From: Neobacillus pocheonensis | GTDB lineage: Bacteria > Bacillota > Bacilli > Bacillales > Cytobacillaceae | DNA: 64,000 bases | Assembly: GCA_023702235.1 (NCBI GenBank) | Contig: JAMQCR010000001.1 | Location: 3,472,001-3,536,000, forward strand | Reading direction: 5' to 3' | Shown: one piece after another, positions 18,506 to 28,563 of the stretch | How the letters are laid out: the number at the start of each line of letters is the position of its first letter | Position numbering within the stretch: position 1 is the first letter of the stretch | The notes under the pieces: model-generated | The model's input: the letters and a program-made list of their open reading frames with translations, nothing else | Told to the model about the DNA's origin: nothing | Database searches by the model: none | Program-made: the position numbers and the translations under genes

Positions 18506-21257
18506 TTAATAAATTGTCTGCATACCTTTTCCTGCCACGGTCATCCATTCAAACTGTCGAAGTCTTACTTCAAATAGTGTTAGTGGATCACGGAATATTT
18601 CTGGATTGGTATTCATTTTATCGAGCATTTCTTTATTGGTGTGAATTTCTGAGCGAGCTTCCTCCACCGTTTGATTTAATAAAGCTAACGGGTGTCTATA
18701 AAACAGAGTTATATCTCGTTCCAGTGATTTTTCAAATAATTCAAATTGCCTGAAGAAGCGTTCAGTAACAAGTGCGGTTGCTTCGGAATAATCTTCATTT
18801 TTTATAAATGATTTGTATTTATTGTAAAGCACCGCTTTGTTTTGAGAAATAGCCCCGAATAGCCTTCCAGCACTTTTTAATAAAAATTGTGATGGAGTGT
18901 TACGAAGCAAGATATTTACCTTTTCTAGCTGAAAACCGCTCGTCATCCGGTCAGTATCCCGGCGCCAGTCTTCAAGTACTTTAAAGTCACATTCCAGTTT
19001 GATTCGTTCTTCCCCATACAAGCTGTTAAAGCCTTCAGCCATTTCATCCAAAAATAGCTGGCTTTGCTCGAACTCCCCTTTGGAGTTCACAATCCATCCC
19101 TGTAGCGAAGTGAAATATTTCGGCAGTATTTCAAGCTCCAAGTAATCTTGTATTCTTTTGTTCATTTCTTCATTTAATTCAATATGAATTTTGCTAAAAT
19201 TGCTGTCTTCGGTTAGACGCTCTGAACACGACTGAAGCATCTTCGGAACCGCTTGGGAAATTTCGTTTTGAATCGTTTCCTTGATGGAACGATAAGACTT
19301 CGTGATAGACTTTCCTTTTTGTGACTGGGCATCATTTACTTGGTTTAGCGCACCTGTTAATTTCAAAACCAGCTCTTCATTCCAACGTACCGATTCAATC
19401 AATTGATTTTCAACATTAATCCTTCTTTGTAAGAGATTCGTAATCGTTGTTCGAATAAAAAACAATAGTTTTGCTAATCGTTTATCCTCAATATTTCTTG
19501 TGTTTTTGATTGACTGAACAAACCCTTTAAAATCACTTAGCTGTTGACTGCTTTCATACTGAGAAGAAAATGCAAATACCTTGGCATCTGGCATATAAGT
19601 AGTAATTAGCGATTTTGTTTCATCAAAAATGCGAATCGCTTCCTGCTCATTAACAAGCGTATCCATTTTATTTAAGAGGAAGTGGACCGGAATGGCAGGT
19701 GCCAACTCTTGTATTTGTGAGAGCACAGCCCGTTCCTTATCAGTAAACGAAGCATTGGCGTCAAGAACAAATAATACCGTATCTGCAGTATGCAGATGCT
19801 GCAGTACTTCATATCGGTCCTGATGACTCCCTTTTAGTCCAGGAGTATCGATTAGTGCGAGTCTATTTTCATATAAAAAGGAATTTGCCGTTTGAATTCG
19901 AATATAGACTCCAACGCATTGCGTCGTCGATCCAGTCTCTCTTGAAATTGAGAAAAGTCAGCGAGCGTAACGGTTTCATGATCAGTGATTTCACTAATGG
20001 TTGATTCTTCAAAGTCCTTGAACATGATAACAGATGATGTAGGGCTATCCTGTACATCTTCTCCCAAGATAGTATTCACAAAAGTTGACTTTCCGCTTCC
20101 ACTTAATCCTGCAATTAAAAGATGATGGGTTTCAAAATCGATCAATTGTTGGACAATCCATTTTAAGCGATTATTCTCACCCATTTCGTGAATCTGTGCC
20201 CATTTTATGATGGTGTCAAAGAGACTTAGGCATTCTTCTAGCTCATCTATTTCCGTTTCAATGTGACTGATAAGATTCTCAGCATCGTTCACAATTGTCA
20301 AACTAATGCTTGCTGGAAACAGCTCATTCCATGATAAAACGGCAGCAGCTGCTACAACGGTCTGCGCTGAATCCGTTAATCGCAGCCAATTCGTCAAGAG
20401 GTCGGGAATGAGATCCTGAAGTTTCTTAATAAGAAGCCTTCCATCAATTAAGCCAAAATACGTTTCTTTATAAAGGCTTGAAAGCTCGTGCCATTGATCA
20501 TTCCTGCTAATATCAAGACTTGATAGTAAAAGATTGATTTCTCTTAACCAGGCAAAATAGTACTCTTCCTGTTTATAACTATTCCAAAGAGAACTGGATA
20601 GCCGCTCAAACTGTTTCTTGTCTAGGTTAAACAATTCCGATAAGGCTTGGGAAAAATAGTTCGGATTTAGCTTTTTTGTCACGCCTTTTTCAACATAGGT
20701 ATTGATAATCTTAAACCATTCCAGTGACCCGGTTCGCTTTGCTTCATTCACCGCCAGTTCAATGGCATTGCCCAATCCTGCTGATTCTCAAAAAAGGAAC
20801 GAGCAATTTTCGTTACATTTGGATAATCCGGATTTGAAATGATCGTGCTTTTGATGACTGCTATTGCCGCATCCAACTTACCGCGCTCGATATAAAGTGA
20901 AAATAACTGTAAATTCACTTCCGTGTTTAATATAAGTTGATCTGTTTCAATTGACAGATAAAAATCCTCAGCGTTTGATAACAGCCCCGATTCATAGTAC
21001 GCATCTGCAATATTTTTCTTTGCCCATGGCTCGAGCTCATTCGTGATGTTTTCCCATTTAAAAATAGCTGCTTCATAATCTTTATTTTGAAAATACACCT
21101 CACCCTGGGCAAAACGAATAAATGATAAATCAGGCATATCCTTTTGTAGTTCCTCTTGATAGGCATCACCAAGTACATGAATGGGATGTATCTCTACATG
21201 CTCATTTATGAACATTTCATAATATTTTTTTTCTATTAGTTGCTGCTCTAACGTCAT
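18506..21257 (-). CDS. Dynamin-family GTPase with N-terminal TPR-like region (frameshifted)
   Basis: Large GTPase of the bacterial dynamin-like type, probably membrane remodelling. ATG at 21257 follows GGAGGG. Residues about 1-165 form TPR-like helices (AQGEVYFQNKDYEAAIFKWE, IADAYYESGLLSNAEDFY), then a helical region. The GTPase follows with G1 GLSGSGKST (about residue 390), a G3 DTPG and G4 NKMD. The C-terminal 350 residues are helical and coiled-coil rich. Three frames are joined by restoring one G at about 20766 and one A at about 19930, giving about 917 residues. No partner dynamin adjoins it. The role is unknown; bacterial dynamins have been linked to membrane repair and phage tolerance. 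Confidence 0.75.
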
Positions 21258-21723
21258 ATCTTTCCCTCCAGTAACAAGCACTTCTATGACATTCATATGG
21301 AAAAGAGGCATAATTATTCCTCATACTATTCGTACTTAGGTCACTTTATAAGTCCCAATTATAAAATTTTAACAAACGATTTTTTAAAACAGATGACAGT
21401 TGTATGTCATTTTAAAGACAAAAGCTGCGGCTTAACAATATTTCTACCGGCTAGTCAGTCTTTCCACGGAATTCTTACGGAAATTCCGCAAAAGGACTCT
21501 AAAGAACCATATATTAATAAAATTTGCCTATCGATGGCAAACATGACTGCTCCTAAACCATCCTCTCATGACCACCTTTAAAGCTCTTTCAGAATAATCA
21601 ATAAACTGATTATAACATGATTAAAGGTTGGTAAAAAATAAAAATTAGTTCAATTGATACATGGTTCCTTTTTAGCTCACATTCAAAGTATAATTAGTTT
21701 CAAACACCAAAGGAGAATCAATT
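21258..21723. other. Divergent intergenic region
   Basis: This 466-bp AT-rich gap separates the leftward TPR-dynamin gene from a rightward operon of small genes and must hold both promoters. The open frames here look like chance: no domain, no ribosome site. No operator repeat was recognised. Confidence 0.3.
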
Positions 21724-22233
21724 GTGGAAAAGGATCAAGCTATTTTTTTAAGCAATTGTATAGAAGAGTCGAGTGGTTCCACCTATGAAGTGAACAAGTT
21801 AAAAACGGTTGGAGGGACTTTACCCAAGTTTCATCAATGGACAAATGGAAAACAAACACTTGCGGGCTTCAAGGTTATTCGACCTGATCATGGAGTTGGC
21901 TATTTCCTTTTATTCATAGATTGGCACCGGAATGACAACTATTATTTAGTCATTTATGCCCAAGATAAATCCACTACGATTGCAGAGATGCGGCAGGTTG
22001 AGGAAATTGAAGGTGTCCCACATCTAGTATGGAAGTACAATCCATTAAAACGTGATGGGAAAAATGATCAAAGGAAAGCCTATTTTAAACAGACGTATGG
22101 AACGACAACTGTACAAATTAAGCTTCCTTCCATCAGCTTAGAAGTCGAAGCATTTTTCAACCAGTTGTTTCAGCTCTGTCAAAAAAGAATTAGAGCAGAT
22201 CGAATAGTAGAAGTATTTGATTTTGATCATTAA
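21724..22233 (+). CDS. Conserved hypothetical protein (169 residues)
   Basis: GTG start with AAAGGAG seven bases upstream. The product is soluble, mixed alpha/beta, without signal peptide or membrane helices. A central stretch of beta-like strands (GYFLLFIDWHRNDNYYLVIYAQ) suggests a compact single domain. It ends 11 bp before a zinc-ribbon gene on the same strand and is probably cotranscribed with it. I do not recognise the family and see no catalytic motif. Confidence 0.6.
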   Translation: MEKDQAIFLSNCIEESSGSTYEVNKLKTVGGTLPKFHQWTNGKQTLAGFKVIRPDHGVGYFLLFIDWHRNDNYYLVIYAQDKSTTIAEMRQVEEIEGVPHLVWKYNPLKRDGKNDQRKAYFKQTYGTTTVQIKLPSISLEVEAFFNQLFQLCQKRIRADRIVEVFDFDH

Positions 22234-22244
22234 TATGAAAGGCG

Positions 22245-22520
22245 TTGTTTAAACTGAATTCATACAAAAACTGTCAAAGCTGCGGAATGCCTTTAGCAAA
22301 AGATGAACTGGGTGGAGGGACAGAAAAAAACGAGTTGAAAAGCACAATGTATTGCAGTCACTGCTACTTGAATGGGGAGTTTACCCTACCAGATTTGACA
22401 GCAGATGAAATGAAGGAAAGAGTAAAACAAAAGATTGTTAAATTCGGAATGCCCAAGTTTGTGGCAGGTTTTTTTACGAAAAATATACATAGGCTAGAAC
22501 GTTGGAATAACGTTAAATAG
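22245..22520 (+). CDS. Putative zinc-ribbon protein
   Basis: 91 residues beginning at TTG (22245) behind GAAAGGCG. The N-terminal CQSCGMPL and MYCSHCY give a four-Cys zinc ribbon of the type used by a family of small Firmicutes proteins (zf-ribbon_2-like). The C-terminal half is helical and basic, ending in GFFTKNIHRLERW. It is tightly linked to the hypothetical gene upstream. The molecular role is unknown. Confidence 0.75.
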   Translation: MFKLNSYKNCQSCGMPLAKDELGGGTEKNELKSTMYCSHCYLNGEFTLPDLTADEMKERVKQKIVKFGMPKFVAGFFTKNIHRLERWNNVK

Positions 22521-22640
22521 CCGTTACAGAGATGACCAGGTTCATCTCTCTTTTTGTATCAAAGTAGTTTTATCAAGGACACGTAACCATTATTCTGCCA
22601 AATCATAATTTGATAGAAATGATGGTAAAGGAGTCGATTT

Positions 22641-23408
22641 TTGAGTATGTTATCCTATGTACTCCAACCTGGTGATAATTTATGGACTCTCGCTCAAAGG
22701 TACCATACTTCAGTTGAGGAAATCATAGCAGCTAATCCCACTCTTGCCCCGTATAACCTTTTTGTTGGCCAAATTATTTCCATTCCAATTGCCCGTCAGC
22801 ATATGCCCATAACAACACAGCCCCCCTTACACTCTGCACCTAGCACTAAATGTGGACCAGGATGTGTCACTCAAGCAGAGTTGAAATTAAAAAGCTTCAT
22901 GCGTGTTCTTTGGGAAGAGCATATCGCCTGGACCCGTATGGCGATTATAAGTATTACGTTTAAATTACCTGACATTGACTTTTGTCATTAAACGCCTCCT
23001 CCAGAATGCCACTGACATGGGAGCTGCTTTCAAGAAATATTATGGGGAACAAATTGGTACTAAATTCGCTGCCTTGATTAAAGATCATCTCGTTATTGCT
23101 GCACAGCTTGTTAAGGCAGCAAATGCTGGTGACCACAAAGCGGCGGAAATGGAAGAAAAACGCTGGTATGCAAATGCAGCGGAAATTGCGGTTTTCTTAA
23201 ATCGTATCAATCCTACTAACTGGCAAAGAATGCGGTTAATGAAATGATGAATCAACACTTAAGATTAACAAAATCTGAAGCCGTTTATATGATTACGAAA
23301 GATTACGCTGCTGATGTTGCCATCTACGATGAAATTGAAAAACAAGCACTAGGGATGGCAGATGATTTTTCTAATGGAATCATCAAGCAGTTTCCACATC
23401 TCTTTTAA
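22641..23408 (+). CDS. LysM-domain protein with C-terminal helical domain (frameshifted)
   Basis: Residues 1-50 form a LysM peptidoglycan-binding motif (YVLQPGDNLWTLAQRY, NLFVGQIISIP). A Pro/Thr linker with CGPGC leads into a helical domain of about 160 residues containing MRVLWEEHIAWTRMAIIS and MITKDYAADVAIYDE. There is no signal peptide, as in many spore or cortex LysM proteins. Three frames are needed: one extra T at about 22980 and one missing G at about 23230. The restored length is about 255 residues. Spore-coat or wall association is inference from LysM alone. Confidence 0.72.
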
Positions 23409-23414
23409 ATAAAA

Positions 23415-23443
23415 AGGCTGACTCATTGCTTGAGAGTCAGCCT
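23415..23443 (-). terminator. Terminator of the amino acid ABC transporter operon
   Basis: Perfect 10-bp stem AGGCTGACTC/GAGTCAGCCT with a 9-nt loop; read leftward it is followed by a T5 run. It carries the same stem core as the terminator at 2680-2725. Confidence 0.8.
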
Positions 23444-23452
23444 AAAGATTCA

Positions 23453-24174
23453 TTATAAGACCTTACTTAAAAATGATTTTGTTCTTTCTTCCTGTGGATG
23501 ATCGAATAATTCACTTGGAATATTTTCCTCGACAATCAAACCGCCGTCCATAAAAATAACGCGGTCCCCCACTTCCTTGGCAAAGCCCATTTCATGTGTT
23601 ACGACTACCATTGTCATGCCTTCTTTAGCAAGATCTTTCATTACCTCAAGAACTTCGCCAACCATTTCCGGATCAAGTGCTGAGGTTGGTTCATCGAACA
23701 GCATAATCTTTGGTTCCATCGCAAGCGCTCTTGCAATTGCAACCCTCTGCTTTTGTCCCCCAGAGAGCGAATCAGGATAGGCATTTTCTTTATCCGCCAA
23801 ACCTACCTTTTTCAAAAGCTCTAAACCTTTTGCTTTTGCTTTTTCTGCAGGAATATTTCTTACCTTCATTGGTGAAAGCATAATATTCTCAATGACCGTT
23901 TTATGTGGGAATAAGTTAAATTGCTGAAAGACCATCCCCACTTCTGTCCGTACTTTATTTATATCCGTTTTTTTGTCAGCCATATCAATTCCTTCAATAA
24001 ACACATGGCCATCTGTTATCGTTTCAAGCAAATTGATGCAGCGAAGGAACGTCGATTTCCCTGAACCAGAAGGCCAATCACAACCACGACCTCCTGAGGT
24101 TTGACTGAAACATTAATGTCCTTTAGAACCTCGTTATTCCCGAATGTCTTTTTCAAATTTTTCACTTCAATCAT
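23453..24174 (-). CDS. Polar amino acid ABC transporter ATP-binding protein (frameshifted)
   Basis: ATPase that powers uptake with the permease and binding protein encoded upstream. Walker A is GPSGSGKST once one C is restored at about 24073 (GATTGGCCTTCT). The Q-loop [12 protein letters not shown], signature LSGGQKQR, Walker [14 protein letters not shown] and H-loop [12 protein letters not shown] are intact. The ATG at 24174 overlaps the permease stop by four bases, so the pair is translationally coupled. Restored length is 240 residues, the family norm. The missing C sits at a GGCC tetramer, as in many broken genes here. Confidence 0.9.
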
Positions 24175-24827
24175 TCTGTTGCCAACCTTCTTTCAAGACG
24201 TGATAACAAGAAGCTGCAGGTAAGAGTTAATACAAGATAAATAACTGCAGCCGTTAGATACGGCTCCCATACGCGGAAATATTGCCCCTGCATTGCACGA
24301 CCCCAATACATAAGCTCTGGAGCAGCAATAAGTGATGCCAGAGATGACTCTTTTATTAAAACAACAAACTCATTACCGAGCGGCGGAATCATTCTTTTAA
24401 AGGCTTGTGGCAGGATGACATATCTCATCGCCTGGACATGATTCATCCCTAATGAGCGGGCGGCCTCCATTTGACCTTTATCAATTGATTGAATTCCTGC
24501 TCGGAAGATTTCTGCAATGTACGCAGCAGAATTTAAGGAAAGAGTTATAATGGCGGCTAGAATTCCATTGGTTTCACCAAGAAACAGCGGAACAACAGCA
24601 AAATGAACCAATAAAATTTGTACCAACATCGGTGTACCACGGAAAAAGGCAATATAAACGCTAAACGGTATAGCAAGGAACTTATTTCTCATTATTTTAC
24701 CTAATCCAATCAATAAACCCAGGACAGTTCCGATCAAAATACTAGCTATCGAAAGCCCAATTGTTAACAACGTCCCCTTTAGGAAAAAAGGAGCATATTC
24801 TACAATAATATCCCAACGAAAATCCAT
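24171..24827 (-). CDS. Polar amino acid ABC transporter permease
   Basis: 218-residue HisM/GlnP-type inner-membrane permease. It has about five helices, the family N-terminus YAPFFLKGTLLTIGLS, and the EAA loop EAARSLGMNHVQAMRYVILPQAFKR that docks the ATPase. One permease probably acts as a homodimer. It lies between the binding-protein gene (separated by a terminator hairpin) and the ATPase gene (4-bp overlap). Confidence 0.92.
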   Translation of the reverse strand: MDFRWDIIVEYAPFFLKGTLLTIGLSIASILIGTVLGLLIGLGKIMRNKFLAIPFSVYIAFFRGTPMLVQILLVHFAVVPLFLGETNGILAAIITLSLNSAAYIAEIFRAGIQSIDKGQMEAARSLGMNHVQAMRYVILPQAFKRMIPPLGNEFVVLIKESSLASLIAAPELMYWGRAMQGQYFRVWEPYLTAAVIYLVLTLTCSFLLSRLERRLATE

Positions 24828-24850
24828 CTTTGGACCCCTCTCTTAAACCA

Positions 24851-24892
24851 AAAATTGCGTAACTGCCAATTGTTTGAGAGTTACGCAATTTT
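24851..24892 (-). terminator. Internal terminator between binding-protein and permease genes
   Basis: A perfect 14-bp stem AAAATTGCGTAACT/AGTTACGCAATTTT. It lies 2 bp after the binding-protein stop and just before the permease. Partial read-through would give the usual excess of binding protein over membrane components. Confidence 0.75.
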
Positions 24893-24894
24893 TA

Positions 24895-25719
24895 TTATTG
24901 TTGTGCTTTTAGCGTTTTTAAATCAGGATTTGTTTTAAACCATTGCTTGTAAATTTTTGCATATGTTCCATCATTAAGTACTTTACCGATTGCTTTATTA
25001 AAATCTGCTTCTAATTTGCTGCCTTTTGGAAACATAAGTCCATAATATTCTTTTGCAAAGTTCTTAGTGTCTGAGATGGTCTTCAATTTGTCACTTGGAT
25101 TATTCTTCGCATATGCTTCCACTACTGTATTGTCGGCAACTACTGCACTTGCACCGCCGTCTTTTAGTTCCATAATCGCTAAGTTGTTATTTTCAAATTT
25201 TTTAACATTAGGGCTGTTCTTTCCAAGAATATTTTCAACTACTGCCTGTCCAGTAGTACCATTTTGGACGGCAACGACTTTGCCTTTAAGATCATCTGCA
25301 CTCTTAATTGAGCTTCCCTTTGGTACTAGAATCATATTCGTTGATAAAAAGTAAGGACTTGAAAAATCATAGGTTTGTTTTCGTTCGTCGTTAATCGTGA
25401 TAGCTGACATCCCGATGTCTGCTGTTTTCCCTTTAATTTCAACGAATAAAGGATCCCAACCAACATTTTCAATATTCACCTTATATCCTGCCTCTTTTGC
25501 AACGGCATTCACGAAGTCGACATCAAAACCTACGATTTGGCCTTTATCCATATATTCAAATGGTGCATATGAAGCATCTGTTACAACTCTAAGAGTTTTC
25601 TTTGCATCAGTTTTTTGACTACCACTGCTTTGACTTCCATTTTGACTTGTTCCACATGCTGATAGAATAAAAAGAAAAGAAAAGACTAAGACTGTTGAAA
25701 AAACTTTGAGCTTCTTCAT
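24895..25719 (-). CDS. Polar amino acid ABC transporter substrate-binding lipoprotein
   Basis: Extracytoplasmic receptor of the cluster 3 (glutamine/arginine/cystine) family. The ATG at 25719 is chosen over 25734 because GGAGG lies eight bases upstream and the upstream ATG is part of that site. The signal peptide ends in the lipobox LSAC. The mature part has a Ser/Gln-rich linker, then RVVTDASYAPFEYMDKGQIVGFDVDF, IGMSAITINDERK and the C-terminal DKLKT...YGLMFPKGS. It is first in the leftward three-gene operon. Ligand identity cannot be set from motifs; glutamine or arginine is likely. Confidence 0.88.
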   Translation of the reverse strand: MKKLKVFSTVLVFSFLFILSACGTSQNGSQSSGSQKTDAKKTLRVVTDASYAPFEYMDKGQIVGFDVDFVNAVAKEAGYKVNIENVGWDPLFVEIKGKTADIGMSAITINDERKQTYDFSSPYFLSTNMILVPKGSSIKSADDLKGKVVAVQNGTTGQAVVENILGKNSPNVKKFENNNLAIMELKDGGASAVVADNTVVEAYAKNNPSDKLKTISDTKNFAKEYYGLMFPKGSKLEADFNKAIGKVLNDGTYAKIYKQWFKTNPDLKTLKAQQ

Positions 25720-25734
25720 TTTTTTGACCTCCAT

Positions 25735-26134
25735 TTATTTTTTTATAAAAGTAATATTCGTAAACAATTAATATTTCGGAACATTTATAATTATACATTC
25801 CAATGTTTATATATTCAATATTTATCTTTAATTATTTACTACTTTAATAGGGAGAATTTATAATCCAAAAATAGTAAAAAATTACTTTCAATATAATACT
25901 TTTTCATCCTACTGAATATTCTGTTTTTTTGCAATATTTTTTAATAATGCTCAAATAAATAGTTAGATATTTTTTTATTTTCCCAATCGCAAGTTATCCA
26001 ACTTTTTCGTTTTCTTCTTGATTCTTAGGATAGCATAATTCACACTCCATTCTAAATGCTCATATTCATATAGAAATAACCCAAATGATTTTTTCCCTTC
26101 AAACAAAGCATTCTTTTTCCAAATTCATTTTCTA
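25735..26134. other. AT-rich divergent promoter region
   Basis: This strongly AT-rich spacer separates the leftward ABC operon from rightward tnrA. Apart from the TnrA box listed separately I see no hairpin or recognised operator. The leftward promoter must lie within it. Confidence 0.3.
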
Positions 26135-26151
26135 TGTGAGATAATCTAACA
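26135..26151. promoter_or_regulatory. TnrA box upstream of tnrA
   Basis: TGTGAGATAATCTAACA fits the 17-bp TnrA/GlnR consensus TGTNANAWWWTNTNACA at every defined position. TACAAT at about 26187 could be the -10, placing the box centre about 55 bp before the start, suitable for TnrA activation of its own gene. Confidence 0.85.
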
Positions 26152-26219
26152 CATTATGTTGTAATTTTTTCAAAATTTAATAAACTACAATAAACAATGT
26201 TAGTGTGGTGAGAGAATAA

Positions 26220-26549
26220 ATGGGAAAAGATTTGTCTTATAAAGATAAGAAGGTTATTACAATTGGAGTTGTTAGGGATCTAACCGGACTATCCGAAAGA
26301 CAAATACGTTATTATGAAGAAAGGAAACTCATTTTCCCCGAAAGATCCCCTGGGGGTTCCCGAAAATATTCCTTTGCAGATGTAGAATTATTGATGGACA
26401 TTGCCAATAAAATCGAAGATGGCCTTCAGACACATGAAATAAGAAAAGAAATGCTTCGAGAGGAGAAGAAACAAAACCAAGAAGATGTCCGCAGAAAAAT
26501 GATCCAAGGACAGTTAAACGCCCAATTCGGGATTCGGAAGCGACAATAA
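26220..26549 (+). CDS. tnrA: Nitrogen-regulatory MerR-family protein TnrA
   Basis: 109-residue MerR-type regulator of nitrogen assimilation. The N-terminal part VITIGVVRDLTGLSERQIRYYEERKLIFPERSPGG... is the GlnR/TnrA DNA-binding domain. The short C-terminal tail MIQGQLNAQFGIRKR matches the TnrA region that binds feedback-inhibited glutamine synthetase, and differs from GlnR, which has a longer tail and lies next to glnA. A perfect TnrA box upstream indicates autoregulation, and a second lies in front of amtB 0.7 kb downstream. Confidence 0.92.
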   Translation: MGKDLSYKDKKVITIGVVRDLTGLSERQIRYYEERKLIFPERSPGGSRKYSFADVELLMDIANKIEDGLQTHEIRKEMLREEKKQNQEDVRRKMIQGQLNAQFGIRKRQ

Positions 26550-26713
26550 GGATATGATTATAAAAAGAGGGTGTCTCAAAAATAACCATTGGGACTCCTC
26601 TTTTTATTTCGTTATTCTTTAAAAACCTTGTAACCGTTTCTAACATATTCTCTGACAAACCCTAAATACTTAGATATCTTATACCTATAAAACAATAGAG
26701 AGGAAGAGATAAA

Positions 26714-26851
26714 ATGCATCGAACAAATGCGGTTAAATTAGCTGAAAAGATTATTCAATTAGATCTATTACGAGATGAATTGTATGAAGAATTAATGGTC
26801 ATACTAGGTCCGCGAGCACATGAGCTATTACGAAGGCTCCAAAACCATTAA
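26714..26851 (+). CDS. Small helical protein (45 residues)
   Basis: ATG start behind AGAGGAAGAG. The peptide MHRTNAVKLAEKIIQLDLLR... continues as one amphipathic helix rich in Leu/Glu and ends LLRRLQNH. It is followed 13 bp later by a second small gene with a strong ribosome site, so the two are probably one transcript. I do not recognise the family. Confidence 0.5.
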   Translation: MHRTNAVKLAEKIIQLDLLRDELYEELMVILGPRAHELLRRLQNH

Positions 26852-26864
26852 GGAGGAGAGCAAA

Positions 26865-27023
26865 ATGCCAAATCAATTGCGAAGGGGAATAAGACAGCTT
26901 AAACAGTTTTACATTAATAAATTATTAAAATCAGGTATATACACATCAGACGATGACCTAGATTCTCTCACTTTAAGTGAACTAGAGCTTATTCTAAAAA
27001 AGGCATTTCCCTCAAATAAATGA
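26865..27023 (+). CDS. Small basic protein resembling Fur-regulated basic protein FbpA
   Basis: 52 residues starting at ATG 26865 after AGGAGGAGAG. The pattern LRRGIRQLKQFYINKLLKSGIY...LDSLTLSELELILKKAF matches the FbpA family layout: a basic helix, a GIY turn, and an LTLSELE helix. FbpA-type proteins work in the iron-sparing response of Bacillus. I see no clear Fur box upstream, so iron control is unproven here. Confidence 0.55.
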   Translation: MPNQLRRGIRQLKQFYINKLLKSGIYTSDDDLDSLTLSELELILKKAFPSNK

Positions 27024-27177
27024 TGACAACTCCACACCAAATGAATCCCCTCTTTAATCAGTCAACCTATTTTTATTAAAGCCGCACTTCTGAATTTGGA
27101 GTGTGGCTTTGTTTTTAAAATTCACAGATTAATACTTTAGGTTCATACAAACTTCATAACGTGAATTCCAGAAACCA

Positions 27178-27194
27178 TGTGAGATTATCTAACA
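27178..27194. promoter_or_regulatory. TnrA box upstream of amtB
   Basis: TGTGAGATTATCTAACA matches the TnrA consensus at every defined position and differs by one base from the box before tnrA. It lies 89 bp before the amtB start, as expected for activation under nitrogen limitation. Confidence 0.87.
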
Positions 27195-27282
27195 AGATTA
27201 TAGATACAATCTCCTTTTCTATGTAAAAATACAACTACAACGAATGTTAAAAAAATTAACATACTTTAAAGGGGGCGAATTG

Positions 27283-28556
27283 ATGAATACTTTATTCTTA
27301 ATGAACAGTATTTGGTTAATGGTTAGCGCAGTGCTTGTTATCCTAATGATCGGGGGTTTCATCCTTCTGGAAACGGGTTCAACCCGGATGAAAAATGCCG
27401 GTCATATTGCAGGGAAAACGATTCTTACATTCGGAATAGGCTCAATTGTATTTTGGGCGGTCGGATACGGTTTAATCTTCGGAAAAGGAAATCCGTTGAT
27501 AGGTTTCTCCGATTTCCTTTACTCCGGATATGACATTAAAGGTTTAACAGTATCAGGTTCTGTTTTCTTTTTATTCCAATTAGCCTTTGCCGGTATTTCA
27601 TTAACAATTGCATTTGGAGGTTTTGCTGAACGTGCTAAATTAGGTGCTTATCTTGTGTTTGCTGTATTATTCTCAGGTTTAGTTTATCCTCCTATTGCCC
27701 ATTGGATCTGGGGCGGCGGCTGGTTAGCAACGCTTGGTCAACAGGATTTTGCAGGCTCAACGGTGGTCCATCTAACCGGTGCAATGGCGGCACTTGCAGC
27801 TACCATTCTTCTAAAGCCTCGAATTGGAAAATACAATAAAGATGGCTCCGCCAATAATATCGCGGGTCATAACCAAGTGTTTACCGCATTAAGTGTTTTA
27901 ATATTATGGGTAGGTTGGTTTGGTTTTAACGCAGGCAGTACCTTATCCGTTGACAAAGCTTTCTTCGGATTCGTTGCCCTTAATACAAATTTGGCGGCAG
28001 CAGCAGGAACGGTTTCTGCGATGATTATTTCGTGGATGGTTATGGGCAAAGCAGATGTACCAATGATGTTGAACGGAGCATTGTCAGGCTTAGTTGCAAT
28101 TACTGCTTCTTGTGCATTTGTTGCACCGTGGGCAGCCGTCCTTATTGGTTTTATAGCTGGCATCCTTGTGTTTTATAGTATTCGTTTCTTTGAAAACAGA
28201 AAAATTGATGATCCGATTGCAGCTCTTTCTGTACATGGAACTGCAGGAGTTTGGGGAACCTTGTCCACTGGATTCTTCGCTACGAAGGAATTAGCAACAG
28301 TTGGAAAACCAGGATTGTTCTATGGAGGCGGATTGCACCAGCTTGGTGTTCAAGCGCTGGGAGTGTTCACCTGTGCTTCTTTCGCCTTTATCGTATCTTT
28401 TATTCTACTTTCAATCATTAAATCGTTCATGAATGGCCTACGCGTCACCGAAGAAGAAGAGATTATGGCCTTGATATAAGTGAACACGGCAGTTATGGTT
28501 ATCCTGAATTGTTAAGAGTTGAAGAACAACTTAACTCGAATGTAAAACAAGCATAA
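27283..28556 (+). CDS. amtB: Ammonium transporter AmtB (frameshifted near the C-terminus)
   Basis: Ammonium channel of the cytoplasmic membrane. The ATG at 27283 follows AAAGGGGGCG; the upstream in-frame ATG at 27244 has no site. Eleven helices are apparent. Family motifs include GGFAERAKLGAY, HWIWGGGWL, VHLTGAMAALAA and VHGTAGVWGTLSTGFFA. The frame shifts at about 28468 (ATGGCC for expected ATGGGCC); restoring one G adds LDISEHGSYGYPEL and a tail to 28556, total about 424 residues. A TnrA box lies upstream. Unlike the classic nrgA-nrgB pair, no glnK follows; a DUF294 nucleotidyltransferase gene does. Confidence 0.9.
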
Positions 28557-28563
28557 CATTTAT

